A stretch of 14,253 nucleotides of DNA, taken from JBDUDR01 sp040002845 (GTDB lineage: Bacteria > Actinomycetota > Actinomycetes > Propionibacteriales > Nocardioidaceae). Positions 7,061 to 14,094 of this stretch are shown in pieces. The notes beneath the pieces were generated by a model. It was given only the letters and a program-made list of their open reading frames with translations, searched no databases and was not told the DNA's origin. Position 1 is the first letter of the stretch; each line of letters begins with the position of its first letter. The DNA lies in contig JBDUDR010000067.1 in NCBI GenBank assembly GCA_040002845.1, forward strand, positions 1 to 14,253, written 5' to 3'. A program made the translations under genes and the position numbers.

Positions 7061-8265
7061 CCGAACGTGTCGTACTCGCCTACTCCGGGGGTCTTGACAC
7101 CTCCGTCGCCATCGGCTGGCTGGCCGACCAGACCGGCGCCGAGGTCATCGCTGTCGCGATCGACCTCGGGCAGGGTGGGGAGGATCTGGAGCAGGTTCGG
7201 CAGCGAGCGCTCGACTGTGGCGCGGCTGAGGCCGTCGTGGTGGATGCCAAGGACGAGTTCGCTGAGGAGTTCTGTCTGCCTGCACTCAAGGCCAATGCCC
7301 TCTACATGGAGCGCTACCCGCTGGTCTCGGCGCTGTCCCGGCCGCTGATCGTGAAGCACCTGGTGGCAACCGCCCAGAAGTACGACGCGAGCGTCGTCAG
7401 TCACGGCTGCACAGGCAAGGGGAACGACCAGGTGAGGTTCGAGGTCGGGGTCGGCGCGCTGGCACCCGACCTGAGCGTGGTCGCGCCGGTGCGCGACTAC
7501 GCATGGACCCGTGAGAAGGCGATCGCGTACGCGGAGGAGCGCAGCCTGCCGATCGACGCCACCAAGTCGTCGCCTTACTCCATCGACCAGAACCTGTGGG
7601 GCCGGGCTGTGGAGACCGGCTTGTTGGAAGACATCTGGAACGCGCCGGTGCCTGATCTGTACTCCTACACGCAGGATCCGCAGACCCCTCGCGAGCCCGA
7701 CCAGGTCATCATCGGTTTCGACCGGGGGGTGCCCGTCTCGATCGACGGTCGGCCGGTGACCGTGCTGGAGTGCGTGCAGCAGCTCAACGCGCGCGGCGGC
7801 GCGCAGGGCATCGGGCGGCTGGATCTCGTGGAGGACCGGCTGGTCGGGATCAAGAGCCGCGAGGTGTACGAGGCGCCGGGAGCCCTCGTGCTGATCACGG
7901 CCCACCAGGAGCTGGAGAACGTCACCCTGGAGCGGGACCTGGCGAGGTTCAAGCGTGGGGTGGAGCAGCGGTGGGGTGAGCTCACCTATGACGGGCTGTG
8001 GTTCTCGCCGCTCAAGCAGGCGTTAGACACGTTCCTCGACCACACGCAGCAGTCCGTCACCGGCGAGATCAGGCTGACCCTGCACGGTGGCCGGGCGGTG
8101 CCGACGGGTCGTCGCAGCCCGGCCAGCCTGTACGACTTCAACCTGGCCACCTATGACGCCGGAGACTCGTTCGACCAGTCGCTCTCCAAGGGTTTTGTCG
8201 AGCTGTGGGGGCTGCCGAGCAGGATCGCCGCGGCGCGGGACCAGCGGCTCATCGACTCAGTCTGA
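7057..8265 (+). CDS. argG: Argininosuccinate synthase
   Basis: Condenses citrulline and aspartate using ATP to make argininosuccinate, AMP and pyrophosphate. The 402-residue protein opens VVLAYSGGLDTSVAIGWL, where SGGLDTS (residues 10-16) is the PP-loop that grips ATP phosphates. HGCTGKGNDQVRFEVG and the region IDATKSSPYSIDQNLWGR are family signatures for citrulline, aspartate and ATP contacts. The start is GTG at 7057, overlapping the argR stop by 4 bases (GTGA), with GAGGAG at 7046-7051 five bases upstream. Length and motif order are normal, with no sign of damage. Confidence 0.97.
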   Translation: MTERVVLAYSGGLDTSVAIGWLADQTGAEVIAVAIDLGQGGEDLEQVRQRALDCGAAEAVVVDAKDEFAEEFCLPALKANALYMERYPLVSALSRPLIVKHLVATAQKYDASVVSHGCTGKGNDQVRFEVGVGALAPDLSVVAPVRDYAWTREKAIAYAEERSLPIDATKSSPYSIDQNLWGRAVETGLLEDIWNAPVPDLYSYTQDPQTPREPDQVIIGFDRGVPVSIDGRPVTVLECVQQLNARGGAQGIGRLDLVEDRLVGIKSREVYEAPGALVLITAHQELENVTLERDLARFKRGVEQRWGELTYDGLWFSPLKQALDTFLDHTQQSVTGEIRLTLHGGRAVPTGRRSPASLYDFNLATYDAGDSFDQSLSKGFVELWGLPSRIAAARDQRLIDSV

Positions 8266-8284
8266 CTTCGGAGGCGAGCGAGAG

Positions 8285-9724
8285 GTGAGCGAGGAGGTCA
8301 CTCGGTTGTGGGGCGGCAGGTTCGAGTCCCGTCCGTCCGCGGAGCTCGCTGCGCTGTCCCGCTCGACGCACTTCGACTGGCGGCTGGCGTCGTACGACCT
8401 GGCCGGATCGGACGCTCATGCGCGGGTGCTCCATCGCGCCGGGCTGCTCACCGACGAGCAGCTCAGCCGCCTGACGGCGGGCATCGCCGGGCTGGTGAAG
8501 GAGGTGGAGTCCGGCACCTTTCTCCCAAGCCCGGATGACGAGGACGTCCACACGGCCCTCGAGCGAGGGCTTGTCGAGCGACTGGGCGCGGAGCTGGGCG
8601 GACGCCTGAGGGCTGGCCGCTCGCGCAACGACCAGGTTGCCACCATGCTTCGCGCATACCTGCGCGACCATGCGCGCGCCATCGCGGGGTTGCTGGTGTC
8701 CCTGGTCGGCGCGTTGTCCGCGCAGGCACGGACCCATCTCGGCGCGGCGATGCCGGGACGCACCCACCTGCAGCACGCGCAGCCCGTCTTGTTGTCCCAC
8801 CACCTGCTGGCGCATGCCTGGCCGCTGGTACGCGACGTCGAGCGGCTCGGGGACTGGGACGCTCGCGTCGCGCCAGACTCGCCATACGGCTCCGGAGCAC
8901 TCGCCGGTTCGTCTCTGGGACTCGACCCGCAGCGGGTTGCCATCGAGCTCGGCTTCACCGACTCGAGCCCGAACTCCATCGACGGCACCGCAGCCCGCGA
9001 CTTCGCCGCCGAGTTCGCCTTCGTGGCCGCCATGATCGGCGTCGACCTGTCCCGGCAGGCTGAGGAGATCATCCTGTGGTCCACCGAGGAGTTCGCCTTC
9101 GTGACGCTCGGCGACGCGTACTCGACGGGCTCGAGCATCATGCCGCAGAAGAAGAACCCGGACGTCGCCGAGCTCGCCCGCGGCAAGGCTGGGCGTCTGA
9201 TCGGGGACCTCACGGGTCTGATGTCCACCCTCAAGGGTCTGCCGCTGGCGTACAACCGTGATCTCCAAGAGGACAAGGAGCCGGTGTTCGACGCCATCGA
9301 CACCCTGGAGGTGCTGCTGCCGGCCTTCACCGGCATGGTGGCCACGCTGCGCTTCGACACCGTCCGGATGGCTGAGCTGGCGCCCCAGGGTTTCTCGCTG
9401 GCCACCGATGTGGCCGAGTGGCTGGTGCGGGAAGGACTGGCGTTCAGCGAGGCCCACCAGGTGACGGGGGCGCTTGTCCGTGCTTGTGAAGCGCGCGGAG
9501 CCGAGCTGTGGGAGCTGTCCGACTCAGACCTTGCCGAGCTGTCCCCGCACCTCAAGCCCGAGGTACGTGAGGTGCTGACCGTCGGCGGCTCGATAGCCTC
9601 GAGGTCGGCCCGCGGTGGCACCGCCCCCGACCGTGTGACCGAGCAGCTCGCCGAGCTCCAATCCCGCCTCAATTCGGCGAGAAGCCGGTTGATCGGCAAT
9701 TCTTCCGGCGTGGCGCGGCGTTAG
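8285..9724 (+). CDS. argH: Argininosuccinate lyase
   Basis: Splits argininosuccinate to arginine and fumarate, the last step of the pathway. The protein is 479 residues from the GTG at 8285, which has GGAGG at 8270-8274 ten bases upstream. The product begins VSEEVTRLWGGRF like other ArgH proteins. It belongs to the fumarase/aspartase superfamily: AGRSRNDQVATM, GRTHLQHAQP with His161, NSIDGTAARDF, and the mobile loop signature GSSIMPQKKNPD with Ser283/Ser284, one of them the catalytic base. The 19-base gap to argG is the only non-overlapping junction in the cluster. The frame is open further upstream inside argG, but that part is a shadow of argG. The gene ends at TAG 9722-9724, where the operon probably ends. 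Confidence 0.96.
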   Translation: MSEEVTRLWGGRFESRPSAELAALSRSTHFDWRLASYDLAGSDAHARVLHRAGLLTDEQLSRLTAGIAGLVKEVESGTFLPSPDDEDVHTALERGLVERLGAELGGRLRAGRSRNDQVATMLRAYLRDHARAIAGLLVSLVGALSAQARTHLGAAMPGRTHLQHAQPVLLSHHLLAHAWPLVRDVERLGDWDARVAPDSPYGSGALAGSSLGLDPQRVAIELGFTDSSPNSIDGTAARDFAAEFAFVAAMIGVDLSRQAEEIILWSTEEFAFVTLGDAYSTGSSIMPQKKNPDVAELARGKAGRLIGDLTGLMSTLKGLPLAYNRDLQEDKEPVFDAIDTLEVLLPAFTGMVATLRFDTVRMAELAPQGFSLATDVAEWLVREGLAFSEAHQVTGALVRACEARGAELWELSDSDLAELSPHLKPEVREVLTVGGSIASRSARGGTAPDRVTEQLAELQSRLNSARSRLIGNSSGVARR

Positions 9725-9898
9725 TGGCGTCTCGGCACGTCTTTCACACCCTGCCTCGTCACCGAGGTACGTGTGCATGACCTCTCGACGGCGACTTTGC
9801 GTGCCAAGCTCGTACCTCGGCGAACGGGTGGGCGACCCGGCGTGTCCCGCCGAATAACTGGCGTCTCGGCGACCTTGCGGGAGGGGTCATGCACCGAG
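9725..9898. repeat. Convergent intergenic region with nested direct and inverted repeats
   Basis: Between argH and the convergent glycosylase gene I see four exact short repeats. The 12-mer TGGCGTCTCGGC occurs at 9725-9736 and 9859-9870. CCGAGGTACG at 9762-9771 is the exact reverse complement of CGTACCTCGG at 9811-9820. GTGCATGACC at 9773-9782 is the exact reverse complement of GGTCATGCAC at 9885-9894. GTCATGC repeats at 9886-9892 and 9898-9904, the second copy overlapping the glycosylase stop. The inverted arms alternate, so only one long fold can form at a time. No T-run follows, so this is not a standard intrinsic terminator, though it may end both converging transcripts. Confidence 0.55.
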
Positions 9899-10507
9899 TC
9901 ATGCTCGCGGACTCCGCTTGTACGCCGATACCGTGTCGTCCCCGGTCACCCAGAAGCGCCATAGCACCTCGGTGGCGACGCTGACTCCCACGCGCGGTCC
10001 CCGCGACACCTTGTCGGAGGCCATCGGCTCGGCAGGTCGCAGCCGCAGCCTGTCGTCGACGAGAAGGTCGACCCCGTTGTGTGACTTGTCGATCCCGAGC
10101 GCTTGAGTCAGGCACGCAGGTCCGCGAGCCAGCGACGCATGTGCCGCCTTGGAGCCTCGACGCGAACGTGCCAGGTCGACTCCTTCGATCACTCGGCCAG
10201 CCCGCAGCAACACTGCAGAGGCTCGTCCGACCCGCCCGCAGACGACATTGGCGCACCAGTGCATGCCGTAGCTGAAGTACACGTACAGGCATCCGGCCTC
10301 GCCGAACATGATGGCGTTGCGCTGCGTGCTGCCGCGGAAGGCGTGCGAAGCCGGGTCCTGATCACCGGCGTACGCCTCGACCTCGGTCAGCTCGATGGTG
10401 ACAGCTCCCGAGTCGGTGACGTGGCTGAGTGTCCATCCGAGCAGGTCCGGCGCCACCTGTGGTGCCGGTCGATGAAGTGATTCTCGAACGCCCTGGCTCA
10501 GAGACAC
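9899..10507 (-). CDS. 3-methyladenine DNA glycosylase (MPG/AAG family)
   Basis: Removes alkylated purines such as 3-methyladenine from DNA, first step of base excision repair. The 202-residue product follows family order: APDLLGWTLSH, then LTEVEAYAG with Glu44 at the place of the catalytic Glu of human AAG, SHAFRG, TQRNAIMFGEAGCLYVYFSYGMHWCANVVC, LLRAGRVIEG and LARGPACLTQALGI. The start chosen is GTG at 10507, one base after the stop of the gene upstream on the same strand. There is no clear Shine-Dalgarno, so translation is probably coupled. The frame is open back to 10702, but that part overlaps the upstream gene and has no family resemblance. As I recall, Mycobacterium tuberculosis also has its mpg gene next to tyrS and near the arg cluster. 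Confidence 0.92.
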   Translation of the reverse strand: MSLSQGVRESLHRPAPQVAPDLLGWTLSHVTDSGAVTIELTEVEAYAGDQDPASHAFRGSTQRNAIMFGEAGCLYVYFSYGMHWCANVVCGRVGRASAVLLRAGRVIEGVDLARSRRGSKAAHASLARGPACLTQALGIDKSHNGVDLLVDDRLRLRPAEPMASDKVSRGPRVGVSVATEVLWRFWVTGDDTVSAYKRSPRA

Positions 10508-10508
10508 G

Positions 10509-11120
10509 TCACGCCGGTCGTGACTGCCGGGCGGTCGCGTCGCGCAGCGCGGCGTACGACGCCACGAGCGTGCGGCGTTCCTCGGCAAGGAGGGGGTCGG
10601 CTCGATCGCAGCCCCCATCCACCCATCGGTCGGACAGGTCCATCGCCTTGACCCGTAGAGCCGAAGCTCGTCTCGTGAGTTCGGCAGGAGCGTCGTACAC
10701 ATACGAATACAGAGCGTTCAGGGTTTCGGTCAGCTCTTCGCCGGTGATCGCCTCGTCGTGTTGGTGCTCGCGATGCACGCGCCACCAGGCGACCTCCAGG
10801 TGTGAGGCTCGCATGGGGTCGAGTTCGAGTGATCCCGAGGCCGCCACCAATGTGTAGAACCGCTGCATGTGCTCTCTGGCAGCGGCCGGGTCGTTGACGG
10901 GGTACGGTGCCCAGGCCTGGTTGGCGCGCAGGACGTGCCACGCACCCATGATCGTGCGGCGCCGGCTCATGCCGAAGCCCGTGCTGATCATGCCAACGGC
11001 CGCGGTGAGGAACTGGGGCCATTCGCGGCGGTAGTACGCCACCCATGCGTCACACTCGCGTCGACCGAGCGCCACCGGGTCGAACGTCCAGGGCGAGGGC
11101 TTGGTGGCGCGCTCGGTCAT
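10509..11120 (-). CDS. Conserved actinobacterial protein of unknown function
   Basis: From the ATG at 11120 the product is 203 residues. It resembles an actinobacterial family I have seen only as hypothetical: WTFDPVALGRRECDAWVAYYRREWPQFL near the N-terminus, then MSRRRTIMGAWHVLRANQAWAPYP, REHMQRFYTLVA and HLEVAWWRVHREHQH. It is rich in Trp, Arg and Ala and probably all helical, with no signal peptide or clear membrane segment. Conserved aromatic and basic residues and the H-x-E...W-x-x-x-H pattern suggest a folded enzyme or binding protein, but no motif names a reaction. An alternative GTG start at 11159 adds 13 residues; its AT-rich codons look non-coding. Its stop is one base before the glycosylase start, so the two share a transcript. 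Confidence 0.75.
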   Translation of the reverse strand: MTERATKPSPWTFDPVALGRRECDAWVAYYRREWPQFLTAAVGMISTGFGMSRRRTIMGAWHVLRANQAWAPYPVNDPAAAREHMQRFYTLVAASGSLELDPMRASHLEVAWWRVHREHQHDEAITGEELTETLNALYSYVYDAPAELTRRASALRVKAMDLSDRWVDGGCDRADPLLAEERRTLVASYAALRDATARQSRPA

Positions 11121-11185
11121 CAGGGCCGGCTCTCTGGTCGGGGCGAAATTTTGCGTCACCGTACCTCAGGGCGGATGGGGGGCGG

Positions 11186-11212
11186 AGTTGAGGGAAGTTG
11201 AGCAGAGTTGAG
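11186..11212. repeat. Three AGTTGAG direct repeats at 10-base spacing
   Basis: The heptamer AGTTGAG occurs at 11186-11192, 11196-11202 and 11206-11212, with exactly three bases between copies. A 10-base period puts all three on the same face of the helix, as in sites for regulators that bind direct repeats. They lie between two divergent genes, and the middle copy contains the -35 hexamer of the candidate promoter for the rightward gene. Regulatory function is inference. Confidence 0.6.
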
Positions 11213-11227
11213 TGGAATCGACAGAAT
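11198..11227 (+). promoter_or_regulatory. Candidate promoter of the DUF5995-type gene
   Basis: TTGAGC (11198-11203) and CAGAAT (11222-11227) are 18 bases apart, each matching 4 of 6 positions of the -35 and -10 consensus. The start of transcription would fall near 11234, leaving a leader of about 27 bases with AGGA at 11250-11253 before the ATG at 11261. Confidence 0.35.
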
Positions 11228-11260
11228 GTGCCGGGACCCACATGAGAGCAGGACATCCAG

Positions 11261-12013
11261 ATGATCGGTGAACAGACGGTTGAGGCCGTGGTGCGGCGCA
11301 TGCAGAGTCGCTTGGACGGGCTTCCGCCGGAGCTGGCCCATCGCAGGATCTTCCTCGAGACCTACCTCCGGACGACGCAGGCGGTCGGGGCTGCTATCAA
11401 CGACGCGCGGTTCGAGGATCCGGCTTGGGTGGAGGCGTGGGACGTTGTGTTCGCCGACCTGTACCTCCAAGCCCTCGATGCCGACATCGGGCAGCGGTAC
11501 GCAGATGTCCCTCGGCCCTGGGAGCTGGCCTTTGCCGCACCAGCGGACCTGCCAGCGCTGCGACATGTACTCCTCGGGATCAACGCCCACGTCAACTATG
11601 ACCTGCCACAGGCGATGCTGGCCGTGATCAGTGACGAAGACTTTCGTGACCCGGTGCTGATAGACCGGCGCCGTCGCGATCACGAACGCATCGACGGGGT
11701 CCTCTCGTCCCGCGTGACCGCCGAGGACGAGGCGCTCGGTGACGTCCGGACCCTGCTCGACCGGGTACTGACACCGCTGAACCGCCTCGGGTCCAGACGA
11801 TTCCTGCGAGAAGCCCGTCAGAAGGTCTGGCACAACGTCCAACAGCTGCAGGTAGCCCGGCTCGAAGGCACTGACCCATATCAGCACCGGCTGGCTGAGC
11901 TAGAGCTGCTCAGCGCGGCCAAGATCTCGGATCTGCTGGCCCCCGGCCAGGTTGTCCTACGCCTCGCGGTCGGAGGCTTCGGGGTCATGCTGCCCCCGGT
12001 CAGACGACGGTGA
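11261..12013 (+). CDS. DUF5995 family protein, function unknown
   Basis: A 250-residue cytoplasmic protein with no signal peptide or membrane segment. It follows the pattern I associate with DUF5995: an N-terminal helix with FLETYLRTTQAVGAAI, then DPAWVEAWDVVFADLYLQAL, a tryptophan-containing WELAFAA linker, and the conserved block LLGINAHVNYDLPQAM (Asn108, His110, Asn112, Asp114). The spaced Asn/His/Asp residues in that block look like a binding or active site, but the family has no established reaction that I know of. The C-terminal third is rich in Arg and Leu, with helices such as RRRRDHERIDGVLSSRV. AGGA seven bases before the ATG supports the start. It is divergent from the unknown gene to the left and 51 bases ahead of the chorismate mutase gene. 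Confidence 0.7.
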   Translation: MIGEQTVEAVVRRMQSRLDGLPPELAHRRIFLETYLRTTQAVGAAINDARFEDPAWVEAWDVVFADLYLQALDADIGQRYADVPRPWELAFAAPADLPALRHVLLGINAHVNYDLPQAMLAVISDEDFRDPVLIDRRRRDHERIDGVLSSRVTAEDEALGDVRTLLDRVLTPLNRLGSRRFLREARQKVWHNVQQLQVARLEGTDPYQHRLAELELLSAAKISDLLAPGQVVLRLAVGGFGVMLPPVRRR

Positions 12014-12064
12014 CCTCGGTCGTGTCATCTCGCGAATATCCTGATCTCGATGCGGGGAGTTCCA

Positions 12065-12403
12065 ATGTCTGACCACCAGGACGCCTGGGCGCAGCTGGCC
12101 GCGTACCGTGCCAGCATCGACAACATCGACGCGGCCCTGGTGCATCTGCTGGCGGAGCGCTTCAAGTGCACCCAGCTGGTCGGCGAGCTCAAGGCCGCGC
12201 ACAACATGCCGCCTGCCGATCCGGTCCGGGAGCAGCAGCAGATCGCGCGGTTGCGCCGGCTGGCTGTCGACGCGAAGTTCGACCCGGTGTTCGCCGAGAA
12301 GTTCCTCAACTTCATCGTGCGCGAGGTCGTACGCAACCACGAGGCCCTCCAGGGTGGGGAAACAACCGAGTTGCGTACCGGGGGTGAGGATGCGGCAGGC
12401 TGA
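12065..12403 (+). CDS. Chorismate mutase, AroQ type, stand-alone
   Basis: Rearranges chorismate to prephenate, the branch toward tyrosine and phenylalanine. The 112-residue all-helical protein aligns by eye to the E. coli AroQ domain. YRASIDNIDAALVHLLAERF holds the equivalents of Arg11 and Arg28, ELKAA that of Lys39, and ADPVREQQQ those of Asp48, Arg51 and Glu52. In the last helix, FLNFIVREVVRNHEAL, the place of E. coli Gln88 falls at His, with Glu next to it. The ATG at 12065 is chosen because GGGGAG (12054-12059) lies 5 bases upstream; an in-frame ATG at 12050 lacks this. A -10-like TATCCT at 12037-12042 hints at its own promoter. tyrS follows 33 bases later on the same strand, so the two may be co-transcribed. 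Confidence 0.88.
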   Translation: MSDHQDAWAQLAAYRASIDNIDAALVHLLAERFKCTQLVGELKAAHNMPPADPVREQQQIARLRRLAVDAKFDPVFAEKFLNFIVREVVRNHEALQGGETTELRTGGEDAAG

Positions 12404-12436
12404 GGCTCGAGATCTTCGACCCGAAAGCGAGCACTG

Positions 12437-13711
12437 GTGTCCACTCCGCACATCCTCGACGAGCTCGACTGGCGCGGCTTGATCGCCGAATCGACGGATA
12501 TCGATGCGCTTCGGGCTGATCTGTTGGCTGGTGCGGTCACGCTGTACTGCGGGTTCGACCCTACGGCTCCGAGCCTCCACATGGGGAACCTGCTGCAACT
12601 TGTCACGCTGCGCCGGTTCCAAGACGCTGGACATCGGCCGATCGGCCTGGTGGGAGGCGCGACAGGCCTGATCGGTGACCCGAAAGAGGCGGGAGAGCGC
12701 GCGCTCAACCCGGCTGAGACCGTCCAGGAGTGGAGCCAAGGTATCCGCGAGCAGGTCGGGAGGTTCTGGAGCTTCGAGGGTGCCAACGCTGCCCTGGTCG
12801 TGAACAATTACGACTGGACCCGCGACCTGTCGACGATCGACTTCCTGCGCGACATCGGGAAGCACTTCCCGATCAACCGGATGCTGGACCGCGAGGCGGT
12901 GCGGGCGCGACTCGAGTCGGGCATCAGCTACACGGAGTTCAGCTATGTCTTGCTGCAGTCGATGGACTACCTACAGCTGTTTCGCAGGTTCGGTTGCAGG
13001 CTCCAGACCGGCGGCAGCGACCAGTGGGGCAACATCACTGCAGGGGTTGACCTCATTCGCCGGGTAGTGGGTGACCGGGTGCACGCGCTTGCTACCCCGC
13101 TGGTGACAATGGCCGACGGCTCGAAGTTCGGTAAGACCGAGGCTGGGACCGTCTGGCTGAATCCCGCCATGACCTCGCCGTACGCCTTCCACCAGTTCTG
13201 GCTGAACAGCGACGATCGGGAGGTGATCAAGTTCCTGGGCTACTTCACCTTCCGATCTCGGGAGGAGATCGCCGAGCTGGCTGCCTCTGTGGCGGCTCGG
13301 CCGGAGTCGCGCGTCGCTCAGCGGGCATTGGCTGACGACGTGACCGCGCTGGTGCACGGACCAGCTGAGACCGCCCGGGCGGTTGCCGCCGGGAGCGCAC
13401 TGTTCGGGGCTGGTGACCTGCGCGAGCTGGACCGGGACACGCTGGACTCGGCGCTGCGGGCCGCGCCCCACACCACGCTCAAGTTTGGTGAGGAGCTGCC
13501 GTCGGTCATCGACCTGCTTGTCGAGTCCGGACTGGCGGCGAGCAAGGGGGCAGCGCGACGCACGGTGACCGAGGGCGGAGCCTACCTCAACAACATGCGC
13601 ATCAACGACGCCGAGGCGGTCCCAGGTGAGACGGATCTGCTCCACGGCAGGTGGCTGGTGTTGCGACGTGGCAGACGGAGCGTCGCCGGCATCGAGATGG
13701 TCCGGCAGTGA
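12437..13711 (+). CDS. tyrS: Tyrosyl-tRNA synthetase
   Basis: Charges tRNA-Tyr with tyrosine. It is a 424-residue class I synthetase of the bacterial TyrRS type. Motifs: YCGFDPTAPSLHMGNL with His48-Met-Gly-Asn51 as the HIGH box, TGLIGDP, YTEFSYVLLQSMDYL and LQTGGSDQWGNI for tyrosine and tRNA contacts, and SKFGKTEAG with Lys230 and Lys233 as the KMSKS loop. A C-terminal S4 RNA-binding domain covers about residues 354-415 (LPSVIDLLVESGLAASKGAARR). The start is GTG at 12437, preceded only by a weak GCGAG-like ribosome binding site; the product length fits the family. No T-box leader is visible before it. It ends 395 bases before the 16S gene, a neighbourhood that is not required functionally. 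Confidence 0.97.
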   Translation: MSTPHILDELDWRGLIAESTDIDALRADLLAGAVTLYCGFDPTAPSLHMGNLLQLVTLRRFQDAGHRPIGLVGGATGLIGDPKEAGERALNPAETVQEWSQGIREQVGRFWSFEGANAALVVNNYDWTRDLSTIDFLRDIGKHFPINRMLDREAVRARLESGISYTEFSYVLLQSMDYLQLFRRFGCRLQTGGSDQWGNITAGVDLIRRVVGDRVHALATPLVTMADGSKFGKTEAGTVWLNPAMTSPYAFHQFWLNSDDREVIKFLGYFTFRSREEIAELAASVAARPESRVAQRALADDVTALVHGPAETARAVAAGSALFGAGDLRELDRDTLDSALRAAPHTTLKFGEELPSVIDLLVESGLAASKGAARRTVTEGGAYLNNMRINDAEAVPGETDLLHGRWLVLRRGRRSVAGIEMVRQ

Positions 13712-13782
13712 CTCCCGGTTGGCCGGAGAAACGCCCCTGACCAGGGCTCTTGCGCTTGACTGGCGGTCCGCCGGGCACCGCC

Positions 13783-13811
13783 TTGACTGGGCAGCCGGGC
13801 CTCCGTACCCT
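13783..13811 (+). promoter_or_regulatory. Candidate rRNA promoter P1
   Basis: TTGACT (13783-13788) and TACCCT (13806-13811) are 17 bases apart. The -35 is 5 of 6 to consensus and the -10 keeps the T-A...T that matters most in GC-rich actinomycetes. Transcription would begin near 13818, about 290 bases before mature 16S. Confidence 0.45.
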
Positions 13812-13858
13812 TCTCGTCCATCGGCTGGACGGGGGTCGCCGGAACGGCTCCCATGGAT

Positions 13859-13887
13859 TTGACCGTAGACTCACAACCCGGTAAGTT
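13859..13887 (+). promoter_or_regulatory. Candidate rRNA promoter P2
   Basis: TTGACC (13859-13864) and TAAGTT (13882-13887) are 17 bases apart, with the -35 again 5 of 6 to consensus. Transcription would begin near 13894, giving a leader of roughly 213 bases. Tandem promoters are usual for rRNA operons. Confidence 0.5.
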
Positions 13888-13946
13888 TGGTTAGGTTGCC
13901 CCCGAGTTCCGGCCGAGAGGCCAGTACAACGGTGTGCGCTCGATAC

Positions 13947-13977
13947 TTGAGAACTCAACAGCGTGCCAAAAGTCGAC
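13947..13977 (+). promoter_or_regulatory. Conserved rRNA leader element (TTGAGAACTCAA type)
   Basis: TTGAGAACTCAA at 13947-13958, followed by CAGCGTGCCAAAAGTCGAC, closely resembles the leader motif found before 16S genes in many actinobacteria (T-T-T-G-A-G-A-A-C-T-C-A-A). It is usually discussed as part of antitermination or precursor processing. The match is from memory; the function here is inferred. Confidence 0.5.
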
Positions 13978-13992
13978 GAAGACAGCAACGCC

Positions 13993-14035
13993 CCGTCGGC
14001 AGAGTCGGCGACCTCGGTCGTCGAGTCTGTGACGG
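13993..14035 (+). other. Long leader stem-loop before 16S rRNA
   Basis: The arms 13993-14012 and 14017-14035 pair over about 18 base pairs around a CUCG tetraloop (14013-14016). The inner part has one G-G mismatch and one G-U pair; the outer five pairs are CCGTC with GACGG. No T-run follows. It would fold early in the nascent transcript, and a role in rRNA precursor folding or RNase III cutting is inference. Confidence 0.6.
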
Positions 14036-14080
14036 TTCCTTTGATAAGTGACAACTTGTCAGGACTCTGTTGATGGATAC

Positions 14081-14094
14081 CCGCTTTCGAGCGG
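14081..14094 (+). other. UUCG-loop hairpin just before 16S rRNA
   Basis: CCGCT-TTCG-AGCGG forms a perfect five-pair stem with a UUCG tetraloop, a very stable RNA fold, ending 12 bases before the mature 16S 5' end. It is a candidate processing or folding landmark. Confidence 0.5.

Noticed and set aside
10508..10702. N-terminal extension of the DNA glycosylase
   Set aside because: It overlaps the unknown gene upstream, has no family similarity, and the family N-terminus fits the GTG at 10507.
13735..13746. Intrinsic terminator after tyrS
   Set aside because: The stem is only four pairs and is followed by a mixed CTCTTGCG and not a T-run, so it is mentioned only as a weak possibility.
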